NCBI GenBank assembly: GCA_036362985.1
Contig: JAYGXS010000001.1
Span: 74,199,682-74,263,681 of the forward strand
DNA length: 64,000 nucleotides
From: Ligula intestinalis
Taxonomy: Eukaryota > Platyhelminthes > Cestoda > Diphyllobothriidea > Diphyllobothriidae
Direction of reading: 5' to 3'
Shown: positions 1 to 9,744 of the stretch, one piece after another
How the letters are laid out: every line of letters begins with the position of its first letter
Position numbering within the stretch: the first letter of the stretch is position 1
Notes under the pieces: model-generated
What the model was told of the DNA's origin: nothing
Database searches by the model: none
The model's input: the letters and a program-made list of their open reading frames with translations, nothing else
Program-made: the position numbers and the translations under genes

Positions 1-177
1 TTTTGTATAGCACCGTGCACTTATTTCTGTTATCGCCTTTCTTCCAGTCAAGAAACTGTCGACCCTCAGCTCTTCGCGATGCTTTAGCCTCTCGCGCTTG
101 TCGAAGTGCAGTCATGATCGGGAGAGTACTCGACAAGCAGCAGATGTCCAAAGTGAGTTTCCATCTCGGCAACAGTA

Positions 178-716
178 GCTTATGTAGCCCCACTCATTAA
201 TCCCTACAACCTGCATGTTTTCCTACGAAAACGGTGGCTATCGGGTTTTATGGGCGGGAAATTAAAACGCGCAGTGGAATGTACTTTAATAAATGCTAAA
301 TGCATTTAGAAGTGTTGTTGACTTCTATCTGTAGATTTTCCTAATCTGTATTATCATTTAACTTATTGCTGGAAAACCTAATTATTAAATTGCAGGTTTC
401 TTGAATTTCCCAAAAAATGAAATGGTGGTTAGGAGGTCGTCTACTTCAACTTACTTGTGGTCCAGCTTACCGTTCTGGGGTTAGATTAGTATTGTCCGCG
501 GCGCTAAGCGCCGCGCACACTTTCCATTTACATGCGGAACAACCTGCTCCCAGCGGACGCGGGAAGCAACTTCGACTGCATTTTTTCACTTAACACTTGC
601 TTCTAAAAATTTCCTTCTCAGCCTATCCTATTTCCCCACCCCACAAAACTCTTTAACCACCGTTTTTGCAGGACAAAATGCTGGGACTAAAGGTGTATGA
701 GTGGGCCAACATAAGC
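178..716. mobile_element. Short TIR element (MITE-like), copy 1
   Basis: Begins GCTTATGTAGCCCCACTCAT and ends with the imperfect reverse complement (GTGGGCCAACATAAGC); the inverted ends extend about 85 bases. A TA dinucleotide flanks each side, consistent with a Tc1/mariner-type target duplication. No coding capacity. A 16-base perfect palindrome built on GCGGCGCT lies near 500. A second copy is at 52.7 kb in the opposite orientation. Confidence 0.75.
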
Positions 717-718
717 TA

Positions 719-1538
719 CTTTTGCCTCCATCGCTAATCAGCCTGTCTAGTGGTGTTCTGCGATTACAAAATGCCTTTCAATGCTCACAGCATCTTTGCT
801 ATTATTGATGCTTTGTAGATCTTGTCGAACATGGGCAAGATGGATCATCCCTGGGTGCGTGTTATCTCCAATGTTTTTTAATCGGTTTATATGCCGTCTT
901 TGCGTGGCTAGTTCTGAGATGTTTTATTTGCCTCATTTTTGTAGCAATGTCCCCACGGGAGGCCAACAATGAGACACCTCTTTCACCTCGGTCGACTGGG
1001 TCAACTTACCTGAGCAGTGTATTTAATGACTTTACTGTAACCTTTTTTACCCATTTTGATACCAACATTTGCGGTTTTTAGTCCCCACAATCTCCATTTT
1101 ATGCATTATTATGAATAAAGATTTTTATTTTATACGCAATTTGGTTCTTACCTGCAACAACTTACCCGCGATGGGCCCTGAATCCGCGTTACGCTCCACT
1201 GATACATACTTTAGCGTTGAACTTAAAGGTGTTACCGGATTCGCTCTTCTAAATTGGATCTGTTCAAAACGGTTAGTTTTGAACACGTTTTGATGCCCGT
1301 ATCTTGAGGTTTCATGGATCTGCAAGCGAATGTTAAAACATCCAACTTTATACTGTGTACACTGGAAGGCAGACATTTGTGGCTTAAAAATAGAAGCATA
1401 CCGGGTTTGTTTGGAGAAGCCCAAACGGTCTTAGCGTCGGTGTAGATCGAGTACCTCGGCTGAGGAGAGCGCAACAAATTGCGAGATTGTCAATACAAGC
1501 GAACATGCAAGTCCTAGGAAGTAGTTGAGAAGGAACCG
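719..1538. other. No gene recognised
   Basis: AT-rich flank between the TIR element and the hammerhead inverted repeat. Short open frames only, none with recognisable similarity. Confidence 0.6.
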
Positions 1539-1566
1539 ACTCGATCGCTGGGACAATACTTTAATT

Positions 1567-1609
1567 CGCCTGACGTTTCGATATCCGTCGCGGATTCATC
1601 ATCAGCGAT
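1567..1609 (-). ncRNA. Hammerhead motif, probably inactive arm copy
   Basis: Reverse-strand counterpart: CTGATGA at 1599-1605, the same ATCCG/CGGAT stem II, and GAAACGTC then AGGC. The bases before the core no longer pair with AGGC, so stem I is broken. Confidence 0.6.
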
Positions 1610-2228
1610 ATAGTCAGAGAGCAATAATATATAGGGCTACATATGCACAAGAGTTTGTAGTATTTATAGGATACAGTAACTACGGCAAAGCAACTATGTC
1701 GGAGAAACTGGCAGAGTTCTCAAGACTCGAATTGCCGAACACGCGGTAGCAGTGCGGCGAAATGATGTCAATTCTCAAGTTGTAGCCCATTCGACGAGAC
1801 CTGGCCACACATTCAAATTTGATGAGGCCGAGCTTCTCACAAGAGGTGACAATCGGGTGAGCCGAGAACTACTCAAGTCATGGTTCACGCGCCCCAATCC
1901 ATCAACAAGTGCAACGATTTGCCCAATCCATATTTGGTGCTGAGACTCAATTTGGCTAAAGCAAGTCGCCACTTGGGGAACGGACAGGCTACCGCGTCAT
2001 CCTACGCCAACACCGGAGGGCCAGATGACCCGGCAATCATCACGCCCGAGTTCACCACGCGTGATGAAATTTCAAAAAGTCAGAGCCCGCATGCTGTTCA
2101 ACAGACCACCAACACTCAATATGGCAATTACGGTTAATTGTCGTTGTGTTTGCGGTAATTATTTTATCATATAAATACTGCAAACTCCTTTGTATGTGTA
2201 ACCCTAACTGCCATTGCTTTCTGACTAT

Positions 2229-2270
2229 GCCTCTGATGAAGAATCCGCGACGGATATCGAAACGTCAGGC
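2229..2270 (+). ncRNA. Minimal type I hammerhead ribozyme
   Basis: Core CTGATGA at 2233-2239 and GAAA at 2259-2262. Stem I is GCCT (2229-2232) with AGGC (2267-2270). Stem II is a hairpin around a CGA loop (ATCCG/CGGAT). Stem III is the two-pair AC/GT, and the cleavage C is 2266. All core positions match the consensus. Two mismatches at the foot of stem II may weaken it. Confidence 0.7.
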
Positions 2271-2585
2271 GAATAAAAGCATTGTCCCAGCGGTCGAGTA
2301 GTCTTCTAAAATTGCAAGGTTTCGTTCGAATAAAGCCCTCCCACTTTATGCCGAACAAGTGATGTTTTCGACGTCTGTCAAGTCTACACCCAGTACACTT
2401 AATGGAACAAGCGCGTCGTATGGCTGGCGGATGGATACCAGCGCAGCGGCCCCGATATGAGGACGTTTTTTGCGGATACTCGCACTCAAAATGGGGAAAG
2501 GCTTTTTAGAACCGATTCCATGAAGGCCAATATTCAATTCAATCCAAAAATTCAGAAACCTAGGTTATTTAGTAGGGAATCTGTA

Positions 2586-3318
2586 TCTGTATACTTAATA
2601 AAAGTGAGTTGTCTGTCTGTCTGTGTCTTCGTTATCATTGGTCGAAGGGGTGACCTCTAAAAAGCTTCTGCGCCTTCGACGCGCGTGTGTGTATCTCTCT
2701 ACTGTCCGAGCATGTGCAATGGCATGCACGTGTGCGTGTTTCTCTACTGTCCGAGCGTCTGATTGCTTTCATTGTTTCGGTGTCTCATTTTCGTGCGCAT
2801 GAGGATTTAGCGATCATGTCGCTGTCGCCCCGAATGACACCCGACGTGACAGGCGGATGTGAATTCGCCACGGGGGTTGGACGGGGGTGGGGAAGGGGTC
2901 GTCGCGGCCGCTTGAAACGTCACCCCCCCCCTTCACCCGCCTCTAATGCACCAAGGGCTACAACGGTGTTTGCGTAGGTGTTTCATGCTCGCTAACGTAA
3001 ACCAACTTTCCGCTTGGACCCACACACACATGTACTTGCAGCAAGGGCTAAAACGGCGGCCTGTACAGCTGTTTCAAAGTCAGTGACCGTAAATCACTTG
3101 GTCTGCTACCGCTTGCCCCCCCCCCATACTTACGTTTAGGCAGTCGCAGCTCCTTGAAACACCACCCCCTCTCCACGGTTATGCGCCTGCCTGCCACGCA
3201 CTGGGCTCATAGTCCGGCTGGCCCAATCAAAATGAATTTCGGCTAGCTTTTAGTTTAGCTTGAATGGCCTGCCATACAAAGGCGTTCGCTTTAGTTCTAA
3301 TCCTCACAAACTACCATT
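2586..3318 (+). other. Helitron 5' non-coding region
   Basis: Starts with the TC terminus and a (GTCT)n run, then GC-rich sequence with poly-C tracts (2922-2931, 3117-3124). No frame with recognisable similarity. It presumably holds the element's promoter, but I see no specific signal. Confidence 0.5.
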
Positions 3319-4740
3319 ATGGACAACAGTAACACTGGCAGAGATGTTATGAACACCAGCATCATGACCAATGATGATGGGCCTGCTACTGAAGGTAACG
3401 TTGCAAATTCGTTGTTCTCCTGCCCTACCTTTTTTGTTCAAAATAATCATCTATTTGCAGGTGCTACCTTATTAGAAAGCATAGGAGGTAGAGCAGCCGC
3501 GAGAAGACAAGTTCGGGCAAAGGAGCAGAAGAGACTTGCCAGTGCTAATAGACGTTCGCAAGAAACACAAGAAGAAAGACGGCTTCGACTGGAGACTGAC
3601 GCCATTCGTCAGCGATACCGACGCTCCCAAGAAACCGAAGATCAAATGCTTCAAAGAAGACACAAAGATACTATTCGCCATCAAAATAGCCGCTCCCAAG
3701 AAACCGAAGTCCAAAATATTCAGCGAAGGACCCTAGATACGGCAAGACATTCGCAACGTCGGCAAAACATATTACCTACACATAGAAGTCCGCGTCTGGC
3801 TATGCAAGCACCCCAAAGAGCTCCCCAACGCCCAGCCAATGCTGAAAACTTAAGTTTGCAGCCAATTCAAATACGGTATGACGGCTCTGGTCCGTTGGTT
3901 GCTTCCCTAAATTCTCAGATTTGGAACAGAGCCTCCCTCGATTACAACCCAAGTCTTAATTATGCGGGAGATGCGAATGTTTCCATTGGGAGGATGGTGG
4001 AAGTTTGTGGTCATTGTCAGGCGAAAAAATGGACTGGTGAAACAAACGGCATGTGCTGTTCTAACGGAAAGGTTTTACTAAATAACTTCCCACAACCGCC
4101 GGAACTACTTCAAACACTTCTTGCTGGTGATACCAGCGACTCCAAACATTTTCTTTCAAACATTAGACAATACAACGGGGCGTTTCAAATGACCTCTTTT
4201 GGTGCCAACATTGTTCATGAGGTTGGATTTATGCCGACCTTCAAGGTGGAAGGTCAAGTTTGTCACCGGATTGGATCGATACTACCTTCTCCTGATGGTG
4301 AGCCGAAATTTCTACAAATATACTTCGTAGAAGATATCAACCAGCAAGCTCAAAGCCGATCCCGAGTGTACCCCGGCTTGAAGCTTCATATAATACTGTC
4401 CCTTCAAGAAATTCTACACCAACGCAACAGTCACGTAAACAGTTTCAAGTCCGCCTTGGAGATGCATGCTTCCCTTGATTTCGCTATTGTCATAGATGCC
4501 GATAAACGCCCCCGCGGAGAACATCAACGGAGATTTAATGTTCCCGCATGCAACGAGGTGGCCGTCATCATGTCTGATACGCAGCATGGCAACAGGGATA
4601 TTGTCTTGAGGAGGAGAGACGATAGACTGCAAAGGATATATGAGACACATCGCTCATACGACGCCCTGGAATACCCTCTCATCCATGTTAATGGCGAAGA
4701 TGGTTAACATTTCGGCATACCACAAACTGGCACCAATGAA
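3319..4740 (+). pseudogene. Helitron Rep/helicase N-terminal part
   Basis: Open from ATG 3319 to TAA 4705-4707 (462 residues), with the frame resuming past the stop. The N-terminus has three spaced RSQET repeats in a basic region typical of Helitron proteins. Next come a CGHC...CC cluster (about residues 230-255) that may bind zinc, and the family string YDALEYPLI just before the stop. A GT...AG pair at 3394-3461 could be a short intron. Confidence 0.85.
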
Positions 4741-4857
4741 ACAGTAAGTTGTAAAGCTTTCTACTCATATCACTTTATGGTCCGTGACCGAACTTAAAGT
4801 CTCCAAAGCCGATTCAAAACGTTATGTCTTCAATTTGCTGTTGATATATTTGCCAAA

Positions 4858-6175
4858 ATGGAAGCAGAACGTCTTTGCTATTTTCGCACACACCAGAAGG
4901 AACTTCGCGTGGACAACTACATTCACCTAAGAGACAATGTGCTTAGTGATGATAGTAAAAATGTTGGTCGCGGTCAACTTCTCATCTTCCCGTCAAGCCA
5001 CACCGGGTCGCCTCGCTATATGCATGAGAAAACTCAAGATGTATTGGTTTACGTTAGACATTTTGGGCGCCCGGATCTATTTATTACGATTACCTGCAAC
5101 CCATTATGGCCTGCAATTGCCGATGAGCTACTCCCCGGTCAAATGCCAAAAGATCGACATGATTTGTCCGCGCGGGTATTTCATCTTAAGTTAAAAGCCA
5201 TGATGAAACTCATCACGAAATTCAAAATGTTTGGTGATGTTCAGTGCCATATGCACACTGTAGAGTGGCAGAAGAGAGAGTTGCCCCACGCTCACATTTT
5301 GGTCTGGCTGAAAGTAAAATTGCACTCTGTTGATATCGACAAATTCATATGTGCCGAATTGCCTGACCGATCCGTTGACCCAGTTCTGTTTGAAACGGTC
5401 AAAACTCAGATGGTGCATGGTCCATGCGGTCAGATAAACAGCCCTTGCATGAATGATGGAAAATGTACCAAGAAATACCCCAAGCGATACCTTGATGTCA
5501 CTCAGACTGACGGAGAGGGTTACCCTCTGTACAGAAGAAGATGACCTGAGATTGGTGATTTCAAAGCTGTTTTGAATGAACAGCGAAACGGTGGTGTGGT
5601 AATTGATAACCGTTGGATCGTACCGTACTGTCCGCTTCTGTCAAAAGTATTTAACGCTCATATCAATGTTGAGTTCTGCAACTCTGCGAAGTCCATCAAG
5701 TACGTGTGCAAATACATCAACAAAGGTTCCGATGCTGCAATGTACTCACTCAACCTCCGCAACAAAAACGATGAGATTACCCGATTTGAAATGGGGAGAT
5801 ACATCAGCAGTAATGAAGCATACTGGAGAATCTTTGGTTTTGATATCCATAAACGTTTTCCGGCCATTGAACACTTAAGCGTTCACCTAGAAAATGGCCA
5901 ACGAATTTACTTTACGGAAGGATTCCTCTTGGACCAACTTCAGAATCCCAAAGGTACGACCTTAACTGCGTTCTTCAAATTGTGCCAGCATGATTCATTT
6001 GCCCAGACGATTTTATAGATTCAGGTCCCCTCATACCACACATGGAATAAAAACAAGTGGGCTCGACGAAAGATAGGGGTTCCAGTTGAGGGGAATCCAG
6101 GCATCAAATACGATGTTAAAATGGGCAGAATCTACACTATTCACCCTTTCCAACGAGAATGCTTCTACTTAAGAT
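4858..6175 (+). pseudogene. Helitron Rep (HUH nickase) part
   Basis: Continuous frame with two in-frame stops (5542-5544, 6016-6018). Contains the HUH motif in ELPHAHILVWL (about 5280-5310) and the catalytic tyrosine motif YVCKYINKGSD (about 5703-5733), which together define the Helitron replication initiator. The frame is lost at about 6172, probably through a one-base deletion, and continues in another frame. The nickase cannot be made as it stands. Confidence 0.92.
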
Positions 6176-7990
6176 GCTACTTCACGAAGTTAGAGGACCA
6201 ATATCGTTCGAAGATATTAGAACGATTGATGGTCTTCTGTGTTCAAGCTACAGGGAAGCCTGCACGATGCGAGGTATGCTTCAAGATGACAATCAATGGG
6301 AGAATACCATTGCTGAAGCTGTTGTTACTAACACTCCATATCAATTGCGACGACTACTTGCTCTGTTGATTAGGAGTTGCGAGTTGACCTGCCCGTATGA
6401 TCTATGGCTGAAGTTCAGAAATGATATGTCAGAAGATTACCGACATCAACTTCAGATGCAAAATGTCGATGTTCGCATCGAATTTAATTCGGTCATCTAC
6501 AGCATGGCACTAATTTATATAGAAAACACCTTGGTTGAATTGGGTGGAGAGCAAATTGAAACGTATGGATTTCCTCCCCTTCACAGGAGCATAGGAAATC
6601 AGCTTCCGACTGAAATTCAGCGCGAGCTTTGTTACAATGTCAATGAGCTGGCTGCATACGTGGCTCTTCAAAAACCAAGGCTATTGGTCGATCAATTGCA
6701 CGCATACAACACTATCCTTGAAAGTGCCTACAACCGCAGTAATGGCGACTACGTTTTATTTTTGGATGCGCCTGGTGGAACTGGCAAAACTTTTGTCATT
6801 AAGTTGCTTTTGGCTGAACTGCGCAAAGACAGCCCAATTTTTTGGCTGTTGCATCGGCTGGTACAGCAGCGACGCTACTTCCTGGTGGCAGAACTGCTCA
6901 CAGTGCCTTCAAGCTTCCCCTGAGGTTACCTGACGACGGAAACGCAACATGCCACATAAGCTGAGGTAGTGGCTCATCTGCATTGTTGAAACGGTGCTCA
7001 GCTATAATTTGGGATGAGTGTACCATGGCCAATAGAATTGCACTGGAAGCGCTAGATAGAACGTTGCGTGATGTCACAGAAAAGAACATACCGTTTGGTG
7101 ACATCACAATGGTTTTATCTGGTGATTTCCGCCAGACACTACCCGTGATTCAAAGGGGTACCAGAGGTGACCAGGTAAAATTCTGCCTGAAATAATCACC
7201 GCTATGGTCAACGGTAAAGACATTCAAACTCACGACAAACATGAGGGTTCACCTCCACAATGCCCATGAATCCGACGAATTCTCAACTAACATCTTGAAG
7301 ATTGGAGAAGGGAAAATTGAAACAGATGCAACCGGAAACATCCCCATTAGTTTGGTTGCGAATTTGTCGAGCGGTGTCGAAGACCTTAAAGACAAACTTT
7401 TCCCTAATCTGCAAAGCAACTTTTCCGACGCAGAATGGCTATGCGAACGAGGAATTCTTGCTCCTACAAACAAATTTGTCAATGCCATTAACGATAGAAT
7501 TAGTCGTCTTCTTCCAGGTGAGGAAAAAGTGTACAAATCATTCGACACAGCGGTTGACCCTTCCGACTGTGTTAATTACCCAGTGGAATTCCTGAACAGC
7601 TTGGAACTATCTGGCGTTCCATCACACAAACTGGTTCTGAAGGTTGGTGCACCAGTTATGCTGATGAGAAATCTCGATACCTGATAGAGGCCACAATTAT
7701 GACCGGTTGTGCAAAAGGGGAAACTGTTTATATCCCCGCATTCCTATAGTGCCATCTGGTACTCCGTTCAATTTCAAGCGAAGGTTTGCTTTGCCATGAC
7801 CATCAACAAGTCCCAAGGTCAAACCTTCAAGGTTGCCGGGATTCACATGGATGAATCGTGCGTTCCCCACGGTCAACTCTCCGTTACACTTACAGTTTTC
7901 CAAATAAACTTGTGGTTCTTTACTTTTCCTTCCCTATCCTTCGTCCTGCTGAAAAGCGCTCTTGCACGCTCAAAATTGCAGAAATATCGA
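6159..7990 (+). pseudogene. Helitron Pif1-like helicase part
   Basis: Begins in the new frame (LLHEVRGPISFEDIRT). Contains Walker A (DAPGGTGKTFVI, about 6769-6804), a frameshift near 6840, Walker B (IIWDECTM, about 7004-7027), MVLSGDFRQTLPVI, LVLKVGAPVMLMRNLD and CFAMTINKSQGQTFKVAGI. Stops lie near 6960, 7193 and 7682, with a probable deletion after the last. This is the superfamily 1 helicase that unwinds DNA during rolling-circle transposition, here clearly decayed. Confidence 0.9.
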
Positions 7991-8794
7991 TTAATTCTTT
8001 TTACTTAATTAGATTCTATGACAGCTATTACCAGTACAGGTAACTCTTCAAGAATTCAAGTATTTAGCAGAAAGCGAAAGCCTTTTATGCAGATGACATC
8101 TAGGACTGATTCAAGACTTGGATATTAAACGCAATATATAGGCGTTCTTTATTCACAGCCTTCAAACTAACATTGACGCCTATGCAATAAGTTTGCCATA
8201 TGCATAACACCACAGACAAGTTAGAGCAGTGGACAAAAACAAATGGGAACGGAAAGCGAAAGCCACCTTCTTTATCTGTGACAGTATATGCAAATAATGT
8301 CATGATAAGAAACAGTTCTGGTGGATGCGGAGACACGACAATTGGCATTTAAGCACTTGAGTGAGAGTGAGCCGGGCTACTTTGAGAAGCAGACGGCCAG
8401 AATGCTGCTCCACTGTTTCCTGCCGTACTGTTTTACCCGTACACGACCTTTTTTATTACGATTCTAATGTACGTGACTTTCTCTTTTGGTGGTGAAGAAC
8501 TCTACTCTTATATGGTTCTTCCCCTTTCAGTCTCCCCATAATGGGGTTTTGCTCATTATTTATGAGGTTGTCTAATTAATTTACTTATTCTTTCAAAATA
8601 CTGCTCTTCTCGTGCGGTAACTACCCCCTTTGCACCGCAATCATACTTCTTTACCCTTATTTGAATACCTGCTTAGTTTCATTTTAGGGGTTAAAAAACG
8701 CCACTCCTTGGGATACCACACTTACAGTTTTCCAAATAAACTTGCGGTTCTTTACTATTCCTTTCCCATCCTTCGTCCTGCTGAAAAGCGCTCT
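7887..8794 (+). repeat. Direct duplication inside the Helitron
   Basis: About 76 bases at 7887-7962 recur at 8719-8794 with roughly 90% identity (shared start CACTTACAGTTTTCCAAAT and shared end CTGAAAAGCGCTCT), 832 bases apart. The DNA between has no recognisable gene. Confidence 0.8.
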
Positions 8795-9051
8795 AGCCCG
8801 TTCAATGAGATCAAGCAGGACTTAGCCACTGTACATATCGTAATTATCATGAGCAAACGACATTTGCACAGCCGTCGGACTTAGACATTTGAAGAAAATT
8901 TCCAGTTATTTTACGATTTTCCGTCACTACTTTCTGCGCAATTACTCCTTTTACTACATAATCACTTTTAGAGATTATCATATATGGTTTGCCTACATAA
9001 GGGACAACAACATGTAAGGAAGCCCAAGGCGAAGCCGGGCTTCCGCGCTAG

Positions 9052-9481
9052 TCGGAAATAAACCCAAAGTCATGCTTTACCTTATGTGGTCTCTGCAAAC
9101 GGTCGAAAAAAGTTCACTCAAAAGCCGGCACCCTGATGTGTCTGAAATATCGTGTGATTATGCCGCACGTTTATCGTAATTACAAACCCACCTAAGCCAT
9201 CCCTCCCAATCGAAATCACCTTCGAGAATTGCGGTCGCTGACTGTATTTATTCGAAGGAAAAAGAAATCGAAAGGCCAGAGAAACAGTCCTACACGGTGG
9301 CCCTCCGCTTCCAAATTACATAATAGCTCTTAGCGAAAGCGAGACAGACAAGAAGAGGAGAGAGCCCGACTTTTGGCACATTTTTACACCACAAAATTAC
9401 CCAGCTGGACGGAGACCCACTCTCACTCTCTCTCTTATCCCGTTGTTACTATGCAGGAGATAAATACAGTCAAAATAGATG
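9052..9481. other. Spacer between Helitron and MDN1 3' end
   Basis: No gene recognised. A second AATAAA on the minus strand is at 9247-9252, so this may be read-through 3' flank of MDN1. Confidence 0.5.
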
Positions 9482-9487
9482 TTTATT
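9482..9487 (-). other. Putative MDN1 poly(A) signal
   Basis: TTTATT on the plus strand reads AATAAA on the gene strand, 93 bases after the stop codon. A second AATAAA lies at 9247-9252. No transcript evidence. Confidence 0.45.
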
Positions 9488-9579
9488 CTGCACAAAGTGT
9501 CATCTGCAAAAATGATTTACATTCTGTGAAGTCATAGAAAAGTGGGGGGGGGGGGAGGGAGTGACAGGGGACTGCAAGG

Positions 9580-9744
9580 TTAAGAGGCCGACGCCAGTTC
9601 GAACCACTGGCGTAGAGCGTCGGCAAGGAGTTGAGGTAGGGCGGTCACGTCGCGCAGAACGAGGTAGTAGGGCAGGGGAAAGACGTCCATATACGGCAGT
9701 AGGCGACCAGGACCGGCATACCTCCGAAGGTCAAATATTGAATG
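9580..9744 (-). CDS. MDN1: MDN1 exon 52: C-terminus and stop
   Basis: The last 54 codons plus TAA at 9580-9582: HSIFDLRRYAGPG, FPLPYYLVLRDVTALPQLL and ADALRQWFELASAS, the conserved midasin C-terminus. Acceptor tttcag. The preceding intron (9745-10972) is 1.2 kb. Confidence 0.96.
   Translation of the reverse strand, partial: HSIFDLRRYAGPGRLLPYMDVFPLPYYLVLRDVTALPQLLADALRQWFELASAS

Larger units (their letters stand above)
1539..2311. repeat. Inverted repeat with hammerhead-like arms
   Basis: Arms of about 150-160 bases (1539-1690 and about 2151-2311) are imperfect reverse complements. Each carries CTGATGA, a stem, GAAACGTC and then AGGC, followed by an AATAAA-like tail and TGTCCCAGCG. About 460 bases lie between the arms, with broken frames I do not recognise. 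The layout resembles Penelope-like retroelement ends, which are known to carry hammerhead ribozymes. Confidence 0.75.
2586..9051 (+). mobile_element. Helitron, full length but inactivated
   Basis: A rolling-circle transposon. The 5' end is TC (TCTGTATACTTAATAAAAG) next to a GTCT repeat. The 3' end is an 8-bp hairpin (GGAAGCCC/GGGCTTCC, 9018-9044) followed by CTAG at 9048-9051. The host bases are A before and T after, the known Helitron insertion context. Inside, a Rep/helicase frame is broken by several stops and frameshifts. It lies between the hammerhead inverted repeat and the 3' end of MDN1. Termini are assigned by eye. Confidence 0.85.
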
